A stretch of 64,000 nucleotides of DNA from Microtetraspora malaysiensis (GTDB taxonomy: Bacteria; Actinomycetota; Actinomycetes; Streptosporangiales; Streptosporangiaceae), in NCBI RefSeq assembly GCF_001528665.1, contig NZ_BBYJ01000030.1:51824-115823 (forward strand), read 5' to 3'. Positions 1 to 8,271 of the stretch are shown piece after piece. The position numbers and the translations under genes are program-made. Numbering within the stretch: the stretch's first letter is position 1; every line of letters starts with the position of its first letter. Under the pieces are notes generated by a model. It was not told where the DNA came from and ran no database searches. It was given only the letters and a program-made list of their open reading frames with translations.

Positions 1-316
1 CGGGGAGCGACCGCAGCAGCAACGTCAGCGGAGCCCCCAGCACGAGAGCCGTCGGCGCCAACATCCCGAGAAGGAGATGTTGCAGCATGTGGCCGCGGAA
101 ATCGTGTTCGGCGAAGGTCGCGACCGGCGGGAGCAGCGCGACGGCGAGCAGCACCGCACCAATGACGGCGCTCGCCACCCGCCCGCCGCTCCACCCTCTG
201 GGCTCACGCCGTCGGCCGCGGGCGAGCAGCAGATACCCGGCGACGGCGACCACGATGACCGCGATCAGCGGCCACGCGGTCGTTCCGGCGTGCCCCTCGT
301 GCGCGTGCCCGGTCAC
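1..316 (-). CDS. Cytochrome c oxidase assembly factor CtaG-like membrane protein (3' part outside window)
   Basis: The reading frame starts at a GTG (316-314) that overlaps the stop of the DUF2243 gene as GTGA, and it stays open to the left edge, so only the first ~105 residues are visible. Two hydrophobic segments lie near residues 17-32 and 49-63. They are followed by FRGHMLQHLLLGML at about residues 73-86, the hallmark His-rich helix of the caa3-type CtaG family, where the histidines are thought to bind copper. A His-rich start (HAHEGHAG) fits copper handling. In the family these membrane proteins help deliver copper to cytochrome oxidase. Coupling to a DUF2243 gene supports a joint copper or respiratory role, which is inference. 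Confidence 0.85.
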   Translation of the reverse strand, partial: MTGHAHEGHAGTTAWPLIAVIVVAVAGYLLLARGRRREPRGWSGGRVASAVIGAVLLAVALLPPVATFAEHDFRGHMLQHLLLGMLAPTALVLGAPLTLLLRSLP

Positions 317-999
317 CAGGCGGAGGCCGCTGCGGTCGCGCCGACACGGCGGGCGCCCCGCTGCAGCAGCCACCCTCCGGCGACGAACAGCGCGCCCAGC
401 ACGAGGAAGCCGATGTCCCACCACATCTGGTACGGCCCGCTGCGTACGTGGTGGATGGCGAGGATGTGGTGGTCCACGATGCCCTCGACGAGGTTGAACA
501 GGCCCCAGCCGACCAGCGCCCAGCCCCACAGCACCCGCGACGCCCAGATGCGCCTGCGGCGATGGGACATTCGCGAGTACAGCATGGCCAGACCCACCAG
601 CACCGCCGTCCAGGTGAACACGTGGAAGAACCCGTCCCACATCGTGTTCATCCGCAGACCGGGCACGGTGTCCACCGGGTAGTAGCGCACCCCGATGTTG
701 TCGCTGTCGGTGCCACTGAGCATGTGATGCCATTGCAGAACCTGATGGAGCATGATGCCGTCCACGAATCCGCCGAGCCCCACGCCGAGGATCACTGCGG
801 GCAGGGCGATGTCCGGCGTCACGTCGGCCGCCCCGCCGACTCCGCCGCGTCTCCTCGGTCCGCCGGTTCCCCCCGCCTCGCCAGGTCCGGTCGGCCCACC
901 CGGCCCGTCGGACCCACGCGGCCCGTCGGACCCGCCTGGTCCGCGCCGCCTGCCTGGTCCATCAGGTCCGTCCGGTCCCGTCGCTCTGGTCGCCATCAT
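313..999 (-). CDS. DUF2243 family membrane protein with Gly/Pro-rich N-terminal extension
   Basis: This protein of about 228 residues has four predicted membrane helices. It carries the DUF2243 signature: GxxDGIMLHQVLQWHHM near residue 70, a WDGFFHVFTW stretch, and a later HHILAIHHVR. The conserved histidines could bind metal. The start is set at the double ATG (999); an in-frame ATG at 1113 would add only low-complexity sequence. Residues ~7-50 are a collagen-like run of Gly-Pro-Asp/Ser triplets that is not part of the family core. It is translationally coupled to the CtaG-like gene downstream. Function is unknown; a copper or oxidase-related role is inferred from the neighbour. Confidence 0.82.
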   Translation of the reverse strand: MMATRATGPDGPDGPGRRRGPGGSDGPRGSDGPGGPTGPGEAGGTGGPRRRGGVGGAADVTPDIALPAVILGVGLGGFVDGIMLHQVLQWHHMLSGTDSDNIGVRYYPVDTVPGLRMNTMWDGFFHVFTWTAVLVGLAMLYSRMSHRRRRIWASRVLWGWALVGWGLFNLVEGIVDHHILAIHHVRSGPYQMWWDIGFLVLGALFVAGGWLLQRGARRVGATAAASAW

Positions 1000-1587
1000 C
1001 AACCCTCTCCTGCCGTCACACCGACGCCGTCTGGAGGAGCCCACACGGATCCGATGCGTCCGGTCCCGCCCCGCTCGCTCGGCCCCCTGGTCCTGCCGCG
1101 CTCGGCCGGTCACCGGTGCCCGGCCCCGTCCAGTTCCTCGGCACTCGGCGGCCGGCCGGATCCGGCTTCCCCAGAGTTCGCCACGTCAGTGGGTTGGCAC
1201 CCTGGACCGACCCGCCTTTCCCGTCCCCTCACCCCATAGGACCGAGGGATCGAGGACGGCGGCCGGCGCACCAGCGGATCAGGACGACACCCGATCAGAC
1301 CCGATGCTAAGCGGGGAAACCGCAGATCAGAGCGCAGGAAACGCCGTTGGCCACGGTGTCTGATCGGCCGCCCGCCGCCGCTTCACCGCCTGGGCGGGCG
1401 GCGGCCCGATCGATCTCGCCGGATTGTCGGAGGGCCTCCCTATTGTCGCGATCATGACGAACGCCTGAGATGAGGTCCGCACCGCGATCGACGCAGAGGA
1501 CGCCACCGCCGTGGCGGCGCTGGTGGCCGGCTTCGATGGGGACACGTCCCCGGCCAGGCCGAGCAGTACCGACCGGGGCGAAACGGA
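1000..1587. other. Intergenic region with hairpin and a decayed ORF start
   Basis: No convincing intact gene. The stretch holds a strong inverted repeat (1367-1376 with 1393-1402), which may be a terminator, and a short coding-like remnant at 1454. The remaining ORFs in both directions have shadow-like composition. Confidence 0.5.
1367..1402. terminator. GC-rich hairpin, possible terminator
   Basis: GCCGCCCGCC (1367-1376) pairs perfectly with GGCGGGCGGC (1393-1402) across a 16-nt loop. No T-tract follows, as is common in actinomycetes. It lies downstream of the carboxypeptidase gene (minus strand). Confidence 0.4.
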
Positions 1588-1590
1588 TCA
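1454..1590 (+). pseudogene. Possible remnant of a small protein gene, interrupted at codon 5
   Basis: Starting from ATG 1454 the frame reads MTNA, then a TGA stop, then DEVRTAIDAEDATAVAALVAG, a helix-rich sequence that resembles the start of repeat-type (HEAT or ankyrin-like) proteins. A tryptophan codon TGG at the stop position would restore it. The frame then runs into the end of the convergent carboxypeptidase gene and loses any protein character. I read it as a truncated fragment with a nonsense codon. Chance similarity cannot be excluded. Confidence 0.3.
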
Positions 1591-2700
1591 GAGCAGGGAA
1601 CCCACCTTGGGGTCGTACTCCCAGTGCCACGGCTCGAAGGGGCTGCGATACGACCAATCGGGGTGAATGAAGCCGAAACGCTTCGAGTTTGCCTCAAGCC
1701 AGTTGAACTGGACAGACCGGAAGATCTGCACCCCACCGCAGAGATCGACGGCCATGCCCAGGCCATGGTTGCTCTTGCCGGGCGTGGCGGCCAAGCCGGG
1801 ACGCTGGTAGTAAACGGCCTGCTGTTCGGGGAGGCTGCGATAACTGTCGGAGACGCAGATGGGCGCGCCGAACCGATTCTGGTAGGCCACGTTGAGATCG
1901 GCGAAGGCGATCGCCGCGTCGGCGCGCAGCTCCTCGCCCTTCTGCGGAAGCGGGCAGAGATAGGCCCTCGGGAGCAGGCCGTTGGGGTACTGCGCGGCGA
2001 GGTCGACCCGCGTCGGGTCGCAGGCGCCCGTACCGCGATTGTTGGCGTTGACCTTGACGCCCAGTTTGACCAGCGCCCGCGTGAGCGATTTGACGAGGGT
2101 GTTCGATCGCTTGCGCAGCGCGTCGATCTCGGCGTCGAGCTGGGCCTCCTGGAGCAGGTTCTCCGCGCGCAGCTCCTGGGCTTCCTTGGCCAGTTGCTCG
2201 CGCTGCTGGAGGAGCTTGCTCGCGTCGGACACGACGTTGTTCTGTTCCGCCACTATGTGGTTGACGTCGCTGAATGCCCGGAGGGTGGACGTGCCGTCTC
2301 CGGCGGGGAGAAAGCTCCCCATGCTGTTCGCCGCCGGGTCCTGGTAGAGGTACTCGACGATCTCGGACAGGGGTTGGCGGATCTTGGCCAGTTCCTGATC
2401 GGCCCCCTGGAGCTGGGTCAGCTTCGCCGCGACCCGTTTCTCCAACGCGTCGAACTGCTTCTGCCGAGCTTTGAGCGCCCTGTTCGCGTCCTCAATGCCC
2501 TGGAACGCTTTCTGGGCCTCACGACGCAACTCGGTGAGGTTGGTCGGCTCCTTGATCGCGACGACGGCCGCATCTTGGCGTACGGCGCCGCTCGCAGGGG
2601 CGGTGCCACTCGCATGGGCGGGGCCGCCGGCAGCCCCGCCGGCGAGCGAAGTCATCGCCGTGACAACCGCGATCAGGCCCGCCGATCGAGGAGATGGCAC
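1588..2700 (-). CDS. Secreted D-alanyl-D-alanine carboxypeptidase, VanY/M15B type, with coiled coil
   Basis: This 370-residue protein starts at GTG 2700 with a GGAGGAG ribosome site upstream. A hydrophobic segment (~8-24) followed by Ala/Gly-rich sequence indicates export. Residues ~55-215 are a long charged coiled coil, as in peptidoglycan hydrolases whose activity is controlled by a regulatory helix. The C-terminal third is an M15 metallopeptidase: SNHGLGMAVD at 310-319 supplies zinc ligands His312 and Asp319, and EPWHW supplies Glu356 and His359. The family trims the terminal D-Ala of wall stem peptides. Cell-wall remodelling is the likely role, and the coiled coil may tether or gate the enzyme. 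Confidence 0.9.
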   Translation of the reverse strand: MPSPRSAGLIAVVTAMTSLAGGAAGGPAHASGTAPASGAVRQDAAVVAIKEPTNLTELRREAQKAFQGIEDANRALKARQKQFDALEKRVAAKLTQLQGADQELAKIRQPLSEIVEYLYQDPAANSMGSFLPAGDGTSTLRAFSDVNHIVAEQNNVVSDASKLLQQREQLAKEAQELRAENLLQEAQLDAEIDALRKRSNTLVKSLTRALVKLGVKVNANNRGTGACDPTRVDLAAQYPNGLLPRAYLCPLPQKGEELRADAAIAFADLNVAYQNRFGAPICVSDSYRSLPEQQAVYYQRPGLAATPGKSNHGLGMAVDLCGGVQIFRSVQFNWLEANSKRFGFIHPDWSYRSPFEPWHWEYDPKVGSLL

Positions 2701-2788
2701 GATGACTCCTCCATTGCGAATTCATGACCCGGGTCAGGGACGCACGTTACTACAGCGAGCCGAATGCCCGAGGTCGCGCGTCAACCTG

Positions 2789-3241
2789 TCAGGTGGTCTG
2801 GTGCGCCCGCTCCTGGCACAGCTCCCACAGCCAGGTGTCCTGCCATTCGCGTGCGCATGCGAACTCCCCGGATCTCCGCTCGACCGTCCTCACCGGCGGC
2901 CGCTTCCGGCCAGATGACGTCGCCTTCCGCGGTGGCCGCTTCCTCTCCCCCGCCCCTGGCCGCGCAGCCGGCCTCAGCGGGGACTTAGGGCGGCGGACCC
3001 GCGGACGCGGCATGATCCCCTGATAGAGCGGCACCAGCGCCTGATAGAGCAGGTCAGGCGGCCCGGGGCGGACAACTACTCGTGGCGGCGGTTGCTGCGG
3101 CGCCGCCTCGGCGAGCGACTCATGCCCCGGGTCTCCGTAGCCGGCCAGCTCGCCCGCGAGCAGGCCAAAGGCGAGGATCGCCGGCGCGAGCATCGCCAGG
3201 AGAAGCAAGCGGATGCCGCGATTCCGTCTACGTCGCCACAT
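2789..3241 (-). CDS. Small secreted or membrane-anchored basic protein of unknown function
   Basis: About 150 residues. An Arg-rich start (MWRRRRNRG) precedes one hydrophobic helix (~11-32), giving a signal anchor. The rest is Pro/Arg/Lys-rich and probably disordered, ending in a short Trp/Cys-containing tail (CAREWQDTWLWELCQE). No domain is recognised. ATG 3241 is preferred over GTG 3247, which sits inside a GTCACG-AAG-CGTGAC palindrome (3243-3257). It lies just upstream of the carboxypeptidase in the same direction, so a cell-envelope role is possible but only inferred. Confidence 0.55.
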   Translation of the reverse strand: MWRRRRNRGIRLLLLAMLAPAILAFGLLAGELAGYGDPGHESLAEAAPQQPPPRVVVRPGPPDLLYQALVPLYQGIMPRPRVRRPKSPLRPAARPGAGERKRPPRKATSSGRKRPPVRTVERRSGEFACAREWQDTWLWELCQERAHQTT

Positions 3242-3242
3242 A

Positions 3243-3257
3243 GTCACGAAGCGTGAC
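3243..3257. promoter_or_regulatory. Perfect 6-bp inverted repeat at the start of the 3241 gene
   Basis: GTCACG, AAG, CGTGAC. It sits directly at the translation start and could be an operator or a small leader hairpin. Confidence 0.3.
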
Positions 3258-3403
3258 GATAATCGGGTAAGCTAGCACCGGCCTGAGCGCTTGCCAGGGC
3301 TTTACCGCCCATCAGGGCAGCGATGACCATGAACTCAAGCGACTTATCGGCCCCAGCGGCGCACGTGGTGCCAACCTTTCGCTAGGCTTACGGGGCACGT
3401 ATC

Positions 3404-3476
3404 GCCTCCGTAGCTCAGGGGATAGAGCACCGCTCTCCTAAAGCGGGTGCCGCAGGTTCGAATCCTGCCGGGGGCA
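3404..3476 (+). tRNA. tRNA-Arg (anticodon CCU)
   Basis: A full cloverleaf can be drawn over 73 bases. The acceptor stem GCCUCCG pairs with CGGGGGC (3469-3475) with one G-U. The D arm is AGCUCAGGGGAUAGAGC. The anticodon stem CCGCU/AGCGG carries loop CUCCUAA with anticodon CCU at 3437-3439, and the T arm GCAGG-UUCGAAU-CCUGC is perfect. CCA is not encoded. It reads AGG. An insertion-sequence remnant begins ~300 bp downstream, consistent with tRNA 3' ends attracting mobile DNA. Confidence 0.95.
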
Positions 3477-3782
3477 CTTCTTTGACCTTGCTATTCACCG
3501 TCTGACCTGCACTTCCGTACAGGAGCAGCCGACGGGACAGAGGCAGCCGAGAGCAGCGATATGCAGCCGTAGGCCAATGATCGCGAACCATGCGCGAACC
3601 AATCGTGGCGCTGTTTCCGCAGTTCGCAGGCGGGTTTTCGGCACGGCTCCGCCAAGCGCTCCCGTCAGATACACGGGCAAGGCGATCACTTCTCATGGCC
3701 CGTCACCGAATCTCGGACGGGTAATTGATCTTCAGCGGGGAACCCGCCAGGCTGGCTACCTCTTCAACGCTGGGAGGTGGTC
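3477..3782. other. Non-coding stretch between tRNA-Arg and transposase remnant
   Basis: No supported gene. Its composition is somewhat lower in G+C than the flanks, with repeated motifs such as GCGAACCA/GCGCGAACCA near 3582-3600. It may be a scar of past integration. I found no clear duplicated attachment site by eye. Confidence 0.4.
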
Positions 3783-4446
3783 ATGGCTCGCCGACCGGAA
3801 GTGTTCGTCCGGCCGTTAACCATGGAAGAAGGCCGCAAGCTACAGCGGATCACGCGAAACGCGAAGGATCCGGTCAAGCTCCGGCGGGCGATCGTGGTCA
3901 TGATGTCCGGCCAAGGCCAAAGCGTCCCGGACATCACCTCGTTGATGCAGGTCAGCGACGACTACGTGCGGGATGTCATCCACGCCTTCAATGAGAAGGG
4001 GTTCGACGCGCTCGACCCAAAATGGAGCGGGGGCCGTCCACGAACGATCAGTGGCCAGGTGCGTGAACACATCTGCCTGATCGCCAAGACGGCCCCCGCC
4101 GAATGGGGCATCACCGGACACTCCACCTGGAGCCTGCGCACCCTGGCCGAGCACCTCATCACTCGCGGGGTGGTGGCGGCGATCAGCCGCGAGCACCTGC
4201 GGCGGATCCTCCGCAAAGGCGGGGTGACCTGGCAGACCACCACGACATGGAAGTCCTCCACCGACCCGCACTTCATCGCCAAGATGCAGCGCGTCCTGGA
4301 CCTCTACGATCACCCACCCGCCGATGGGCGAGCGACCTGGCGTCGATGAGTTCGGGCCATTGGACTTGAGAGCGGAGCCCAGAACGAACTTCGCCGCCGG
4401 CTCGCCGATCAGAAGCCGGACCGGTTACCTGGCCAAGGTTACGTGA
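3783..4446 (+). pseudogene. IS630-family transposase remnant, frameshifted and lacking the DDE domain
   Basis: From ATG 3783 (GGGAGG six bases upstream) a 188-residue frame encodes the N-terminal helix-turn-helix and winged-helix region of IS630-type transposases. It includes the family-style phrases VSDDYVRDVIHAFNEKGFDALDPKW, GRPRTIS and WSLRTLAEHL. At about 4342 the frame breaks. The next frame continues with VDEFGPLDL, the conserved start of the catalytic core carrying the first Asp, and then degenerates to a stop at 4444. The rest of the DDE domain is absent, so this copy is dead. A TTA codon and lower G+C than neighbouring genes suggest acquired DNA. Confidence 0.85.
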
Positions 4447-4532
4447 CGGCCCCTAGCATCGGGGTTCCCCGGTCCCGCCTCTCGGATGCCCCCACCGCGA
4501 CGGACGCCCGGCCGACTCTCGACGGAGCCCGC

Positions 4533-5495
4533 GTGCCCACGATCGACCCCCGACGTCTCCTCGTCCTCCGTGCCTTCGTGCTGTCCGACTCGGTCACCGC
4601 GACCGCGGCGGCGCTGCACCTGACGCCGTCCGCGGTGTCGCAGCAGCTCGCGGCGCTCGAGCGCGAGGTCGGCCACTCGCTCGTCGTACGCACGGGGCGC
4701 AAGCTGGCGCTCACGCCGGCCGGGCGCATCCTCGCCGGGCACGCCGAGGAGATCAGCTCCCGGCTGAAGATCGCCGAGGCCGACCTGGCCGCGCACGCGG
4801 GCGGTGTCCTCGGGCAGCTCCGGATCGGCGCCTTCCCCACGGCGATCAGCTGGTTGGTGGCACCCGCCATCGTCGAGCTGCGCCGCCAGGCGCCGGGCGT
4901 CGACGTCACAGTCATCGACGCGGAGGTGCACATGAGCCACCGGATGCTGATGCGCGGCGATATCGACGTGACCGTCAGCCTGGAGTACGAGTCCGACCCC
5001 GAGCGCGACTCCCCCGACATCGTGAAGTTCCCGCTCTACATCGAGCGGTTCAAGGCCGTCCTCCCCCACGCGCACCCGCTGGCCGGCGAGGAGGGCATCG
5101 CGCTCACCCAGCTCACCGAGGACGGCTGGATCATGCCCTCACCCGGTAACCCGTGCCGCACGATGGTGCTGCAGGCGTGCGCCGAGCTCGGCTTCCACCC
5201 GCCGATCACCCACGTTTTGGACGACTACCGCGCCGCGCTGGCGCTGGTCGCCGCCGAGGCGGGGATCTGCCTGGTGCCGGAGTCCGCGCTCTCCGCCCGC
5301 GACTCCGACTGGGTGACGATCCTGCCTACGCGCGGCATCGCGCCGCTGCGCAAGGTGATCATGACGACGCGGCGCGACAACCAGGGCCACCCCGTCGTAC
5401 GCGCGGGGCTGGAGGCGATGCGGGCCGCCGTCGCCGCGCCGGACTCGGAGATCTACGGCCCGCTCGCGCGGTCCGACACCTTCAGCGTCGAGTGA
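4533..5495 (+). CDS. LysR-family transcriptional regulator
   Basis: About 320 residues from GTG 4533. An in-frame GTG at 4443 would add 30 low-complexity residues that overlap the transposase scar. The N-terminal winged helix-turn-helix reads TATAAALHLTPSAVSQQLAALEREVG, the typical LysR recognition helix. The remainder fits the two-lobed periplasmic-binding-protein-like effector domain (RIGAFPTAISWLVAPAI onward). It converges on, and overlaps by 14 bp, the alpha/beta hydrolase gene. The hydrolase and the adjacent ABC importer are plausible targets. The inducer is unknown. Confidence 0.9.
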   Translation: MPTIDPRRLLVLRAFVLSDSVTATAAALHLTPSAVSQQLAALEREVGHSLVVRTGRKLALTPAGRILAGHAEEISSRLKIAEADLAAHAGGVLGQLRIGAFPTAISWLVAPAIVELRRQAPGVDVTVIDAEVHMSHRMLMRGDIDVTVSLEYESDPERDSPDIVKFPLYIERFKAVLPHAHPLAGEEGIALTQLTEDGWIMPSPGNPCRTMVLQACAELGFHPPITHVLDDYRAALALVAAEAGICLVPESALSARDSDWVTILPTRGIAPLRKVIMTTRRDNQGHPVVRAGLEAMRAAVAAPDSEIYGPLARSDTFSVE

Positions 5496-6330
5496 CGGCT
5501 CCGGCCGACGGCGCGTTCTCGCGGAGGAAGGCGTCGACGTGCCGGTGGTACTCGTCCGGCTTGTCGCGGCGCACGCAGTGGTGGGCACCCTCGATCACGA
5601 CGACGTCGAATCCGGGCGCGACGGCCGTGAGGCGCTCACGGGAGTGCTTGTCGACGATGACGTCGCCGGTGCCGGTGACGAGCAGCGCCGGTACGCCGGC
5701 CGGGCCGACCGTGATCTGCCGCGCGGTCGGCGTCCAGATCCGGCGCTTCTCATGGAGCCGCTGCTCCATGTAGTCGGTGTCGACGGCCTTCATCGCCTCG
5801 GCGAGCGGACGCAGCTCCTGCTCCGCCCAGTGGGGATTGAGCTCGCGCTGCATGTCCATGAGCTCCTCGACCGACGCCGTGTCGGCGTAGTCGAAGGGGT
5901 CCTTGGGGGGCTGCTCGACGCTGAGCCACGGGTTGGGACCGGCCTCCGGCACCCACCACGGCGGGTCCTCGAGCACGACGCCGGCCACGAGGTGCGGGGC
6001 GTCGGCGGCGACGAAGGCGGCGATCCGCGCGCCCATGGAGTGCCCGACGATGAGCGTCTTGCGCCCGGTCTCGTCGAGCATGTCCTTGAGGATGTCGATC
6101 GCGTCCTGCACCATCACGTCGGTGGACGGAACGCCCTCGTGCTCGGGCAGACGGCTGGGCGACTTCCCATGGCCCCGCGCGTCCGGCGCCACGATGTGGT
6201 AGTCACCGCCCCAGCGGTCGACGGCGTCGCCGAAGCACGCGCCGGACTCCACGGCGCCGTGCAGGATGAGGATGGCGGGCGCATCTGCTGCGTCCCGCCC
6301 GTATTCTCGGACGAACAGGTCGGTTCCCAC
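5482..6330 (-). CDS. Alpha/beta-fold hydrolase
   Basis: A 282-residue cytoplasmic protein starting at GTG 6330 behind AGAAGGA. It has the alpha/beta hydrolase layout: oxyanion-hole strand LILHGAVESG (21-30), APDARGHGKS (48-57), and nucleophile elbow GHSMG with Ser98. A late acid sits in TGTGDVIVDKH, and the catalytic His lies in EGAHHCVRRDKP. The substrate cannot be deduced. It lies 121 bp downstream of the ABC importer genes on the same strand, so it may act on the imported solute (inference). Confidence 0.85.
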   Translation of the reverse strand: MGTDLFVREYGRDAADAPAILILHGAVESGACFGDAVDRWGGDYHIVAPDARGHGKSPSRLPEHEGVPSTDVMVQDAIDILKDMLDETGRKTLIVGHSMGARIAAFVAADAPHLVAGVVLEDPPWWVPEAGPNPWLSVEQPPKDPFDYADTASVEELMDMQRELNPHWAEQELRPLAEAMKAVDTDYMEQRLHEKRRIWTPTARQITVGPAGVPALLVTGTGDVIVDKHSRERLTAVAPGFDVVVIEGAHHCVRRDKPDEYHRHVDAFLRENAPSAGAVTRR

Positions 6331-6451
6331 GTGTCCTTCTTCAGTACTCTGTCGCGCCGGCCTCCGGCCGGCTCACGACGGGGTGGTCGTTCGGTGAGTC
6401 ATGTTCATGATCGTGGCACGCCTGGTCGGCGTCGCGCAACGCTCCCGCAGG

Positions 6452-7240
6452 TCAGGCGGGCAGCTCCGCCTCCGGTGTCGCCTCGACCAGCGCGCGCGTG
6501 CAGGGGTGCTGTGGGGAGCGGAAGATCTCGTCGGACGGGCCGGTCTCGACGATGCGGCCGCGCTGCATGACGGCGACGCGGTCGCTGTAGAGCCGGATCA
6601 CCGCCAGGTCGTGGCTGACGTGGAGGAACGAGATCCCCTGGTCGCGTTGCAGGTCGGCCAGCAGGTTGAGGATCTGGGCACGCACCGACACGTCGAGCGC
6701 CGAGGTCGGCTCGTCCGCGATGATCAGGTCCGGCTTGAGGGCGAGCGCGCGCGCCACGGCGACGCGCTGGAGCTGCCCGCCGGACGCCTCGTGCGGGTAG
6801 CGCCCCAGGTAGTCGGCCCCGAGGCCGACCGACTCCAGCAGCGCGACCAGCTCGGCGGTCGACGTCGTCTCGCCGTGCGCACGGAAGACGTTCTCCAGCG
6901 TCTGCCGCACGGTCTGCCGCGGGTTCAGCGACGCCAACGGGTCCTGGAAGACCATGGCGACGTTGCGCCGCAGCCGCCGCAGTCCTCGCCGACTGAGGCC
7001 GGCGACGTCCTGCCCGTCCGTACGGACGGTGCCGGACGTCGGCACCACCAGGCCGTTGGCCATCCGCGCCAGCGTGGACTTGCCCGAGCCGGACTCGCCG
7101 ACCAGGCCGAGCGCCTCGCCCCGCTCGACGTGGAGCGAGACGCCGTCGACGGCGAGGAAGCCCTTGCGCCGGCGGCCGAAGCCACCGGCGGTGCGGTAGC
7201 GCTTGCTGACGTCGGTCATCTCCAGGATCGGCTCGCTCAC
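6452..7240 (-). CDS. Opp/Dpp-type ABC transporter ATP-binding protein (OppF/DppF-like)
   Basis: 262 residues from GTG 7240, overlapping the stop of the preceding ATPase gene as GTGA. Walker A is GESGSGKST (48-56), the signature is ASGGQLQRVAVARAL, and Walker B is LIIADEPTSALD, followed by the H-loop LHVSHDLAV. It energises import of the oligopeptide-class solute together with its partner ATPase. It lacks the long C-terminal oligo_HPY extension typical of OppF, so it is slightly short. Last gene of the transporter operon. Confidence 0.92.
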   Translation of the reverse strand: MSEPILEMTDVSKRYRTAGGFGRRRKGFLAVDGVSLHVERGEALGLVGESGSGKSTLARMANGLVVPTSGTVRTDGQDVAGLSRRGLRRLRRNVAMVFQDPLASLNPRQTVRQTLENVFRAHGETTSTAELVALLESVGLGADYLGRYPHEASGGQLQRVAVARALALKPDLIIADEPTSALDVSVRAQILNLLADLQRDQGISFLHVSHDLAVIRLYSDRVAVMQRGRIVETGPSDEIFRSPQHPCTRALVEATPEAELPA

Positions 7241-8271
7241 CGGGCGACCTCCTGCGGTGCGGGGAGACGATCGAGGTGGCAGGCCGCAAGGTGCAGGCCG
7301 CCGCCCTCGCTGGTCGGGCGGACGGTGGGCAGCGGCGCCTCGACGACACAGCGCTCGCCGACCTGGTCCGCGAGGCCGCAGCGCGGCGCGAAGGCGCAAC
7401 CCGGCCCGGCGTCGCGCAGCGACGTGGGTGCGCCGGGGATGGCGCGGAGCCGGGTCCGCTCCCCGCCAGTGTGGAGCCGGGCGTCCAGCCGCGGCGTGGC
7501 CGCGCGGAGACCGGCGGTGTACGGGTGGGCGGGCTGATCGAAGATGTCGCGGAGGCTGCCGTACTCGGCCTGACGGCCGGCGTACAGCACGAGGACGTCG
7601 TCCGCCGCGCTCCCCACCACCCCGAAGTCGTGGCTGATCAGGAGCATCGCCATGCCGTACTCCCGCTGGAGCTCGCGGAGCAGGGCCAGGATCTGCGCCT
7701 GCACCGTCACGTCGAGCGCGGTGGTCGGCTCGTCGGCGATGAGGAGCGCCGGCCGGTTCACCAGAGCCATCGCGATCATCGCGCGTTGCCGCATGCCGCC
7801 GGAGAACTCGTGCGGGAAGCGGCGTACGGCGTCCGCGGGCTCGGGGATGCCGACCCGGTCGAGCATCTCGACCGCACGGGCCCGCGCAGCGCGGCGGGTG
7901 ACCGACGGGTTGTGCAGGCGGACCGCCTGGGCGATGTGCGCGCCGACGTCGAGGTACGGACTGAGCGCGGACATCGAGTCCTGGAACACCATGGCCACGT
8001 CGAAGCCGCGGGCCCGGCGCAGCTCGCGCTCGTCGGCGGAGAGCATCTCCCGGCCCGCGACGACGATCCGGCCCCGGGCGCTCGCCCCGCGCGGCAGCAG
8101 CCGCATGATCGCCCGGCCGGTGATCGTCTTGCCCGACCCCGACTCGCCGACCACGGCGAGCGTGCGGCCGCCGTCCAGACTCACAGAGAGGTCCCGGACC
8201 ACATCGGCGGTGACGCCGCCGCTGGTGAACGAGACGCACAGGTCCTCGACCTGGAGTACGGGGTCAGGCAC
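7237..8271 (-). CDS. Opp/Dpp-type ABC transporter ATP-binding protein (OppD/DppD-like)
   Basis: 344 residues. Walker A is GESGSGKTI (42-50), signature FSGGMRQRAMIAMAL, Walker B LLIADEPTTALD. The C-terminal region holds the oligopeptide/dipeptide ABC extension with a Cys pair (GCAFAPRCGL, later ERC), which in some relatives binds an Fe-S cluster. It overlaps both neighbours by a few bases, showing tight translational coupling within the importer operon. Confidence 0.93.
   Translation of the reverse strand: MPDPVLQVEDLCVSFTSGGVTADVVRDLSVSLDGGRTLAVVGESGSGKTITGRAIMRLLPRGASARGRIVVAGREMLSADERELRRARGFDVAMVFQDSMSALSPYLDVGAHIAQAVRLHNPSVTRRAARARAVEMLDRVGIPEPADAVRRFPHEFSGGMRQRAMIAMALVNRPALLIADEPTTALDVTVQAQILALLRELQREYGMAMLLISHDFGVVGSAADDVLVLYAGRQAEYGSLRDIFDQPAHPYTAGLRAATPRLDARLHTGGERTRLRAIPGAPTSLRDAGPGCAFAPRCGLADQVGERCVVEAPLPTVRPTSEGGGLHLAACHLDRLPAPQEVAR

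Noticed and set aside
3415..3696. Minus-strand ORF ending with a peptide of the AGFEPAAPAL type
   Set aside because: This is the well-known false translation across a tRNA gene read backwards; the tRNA explains it.
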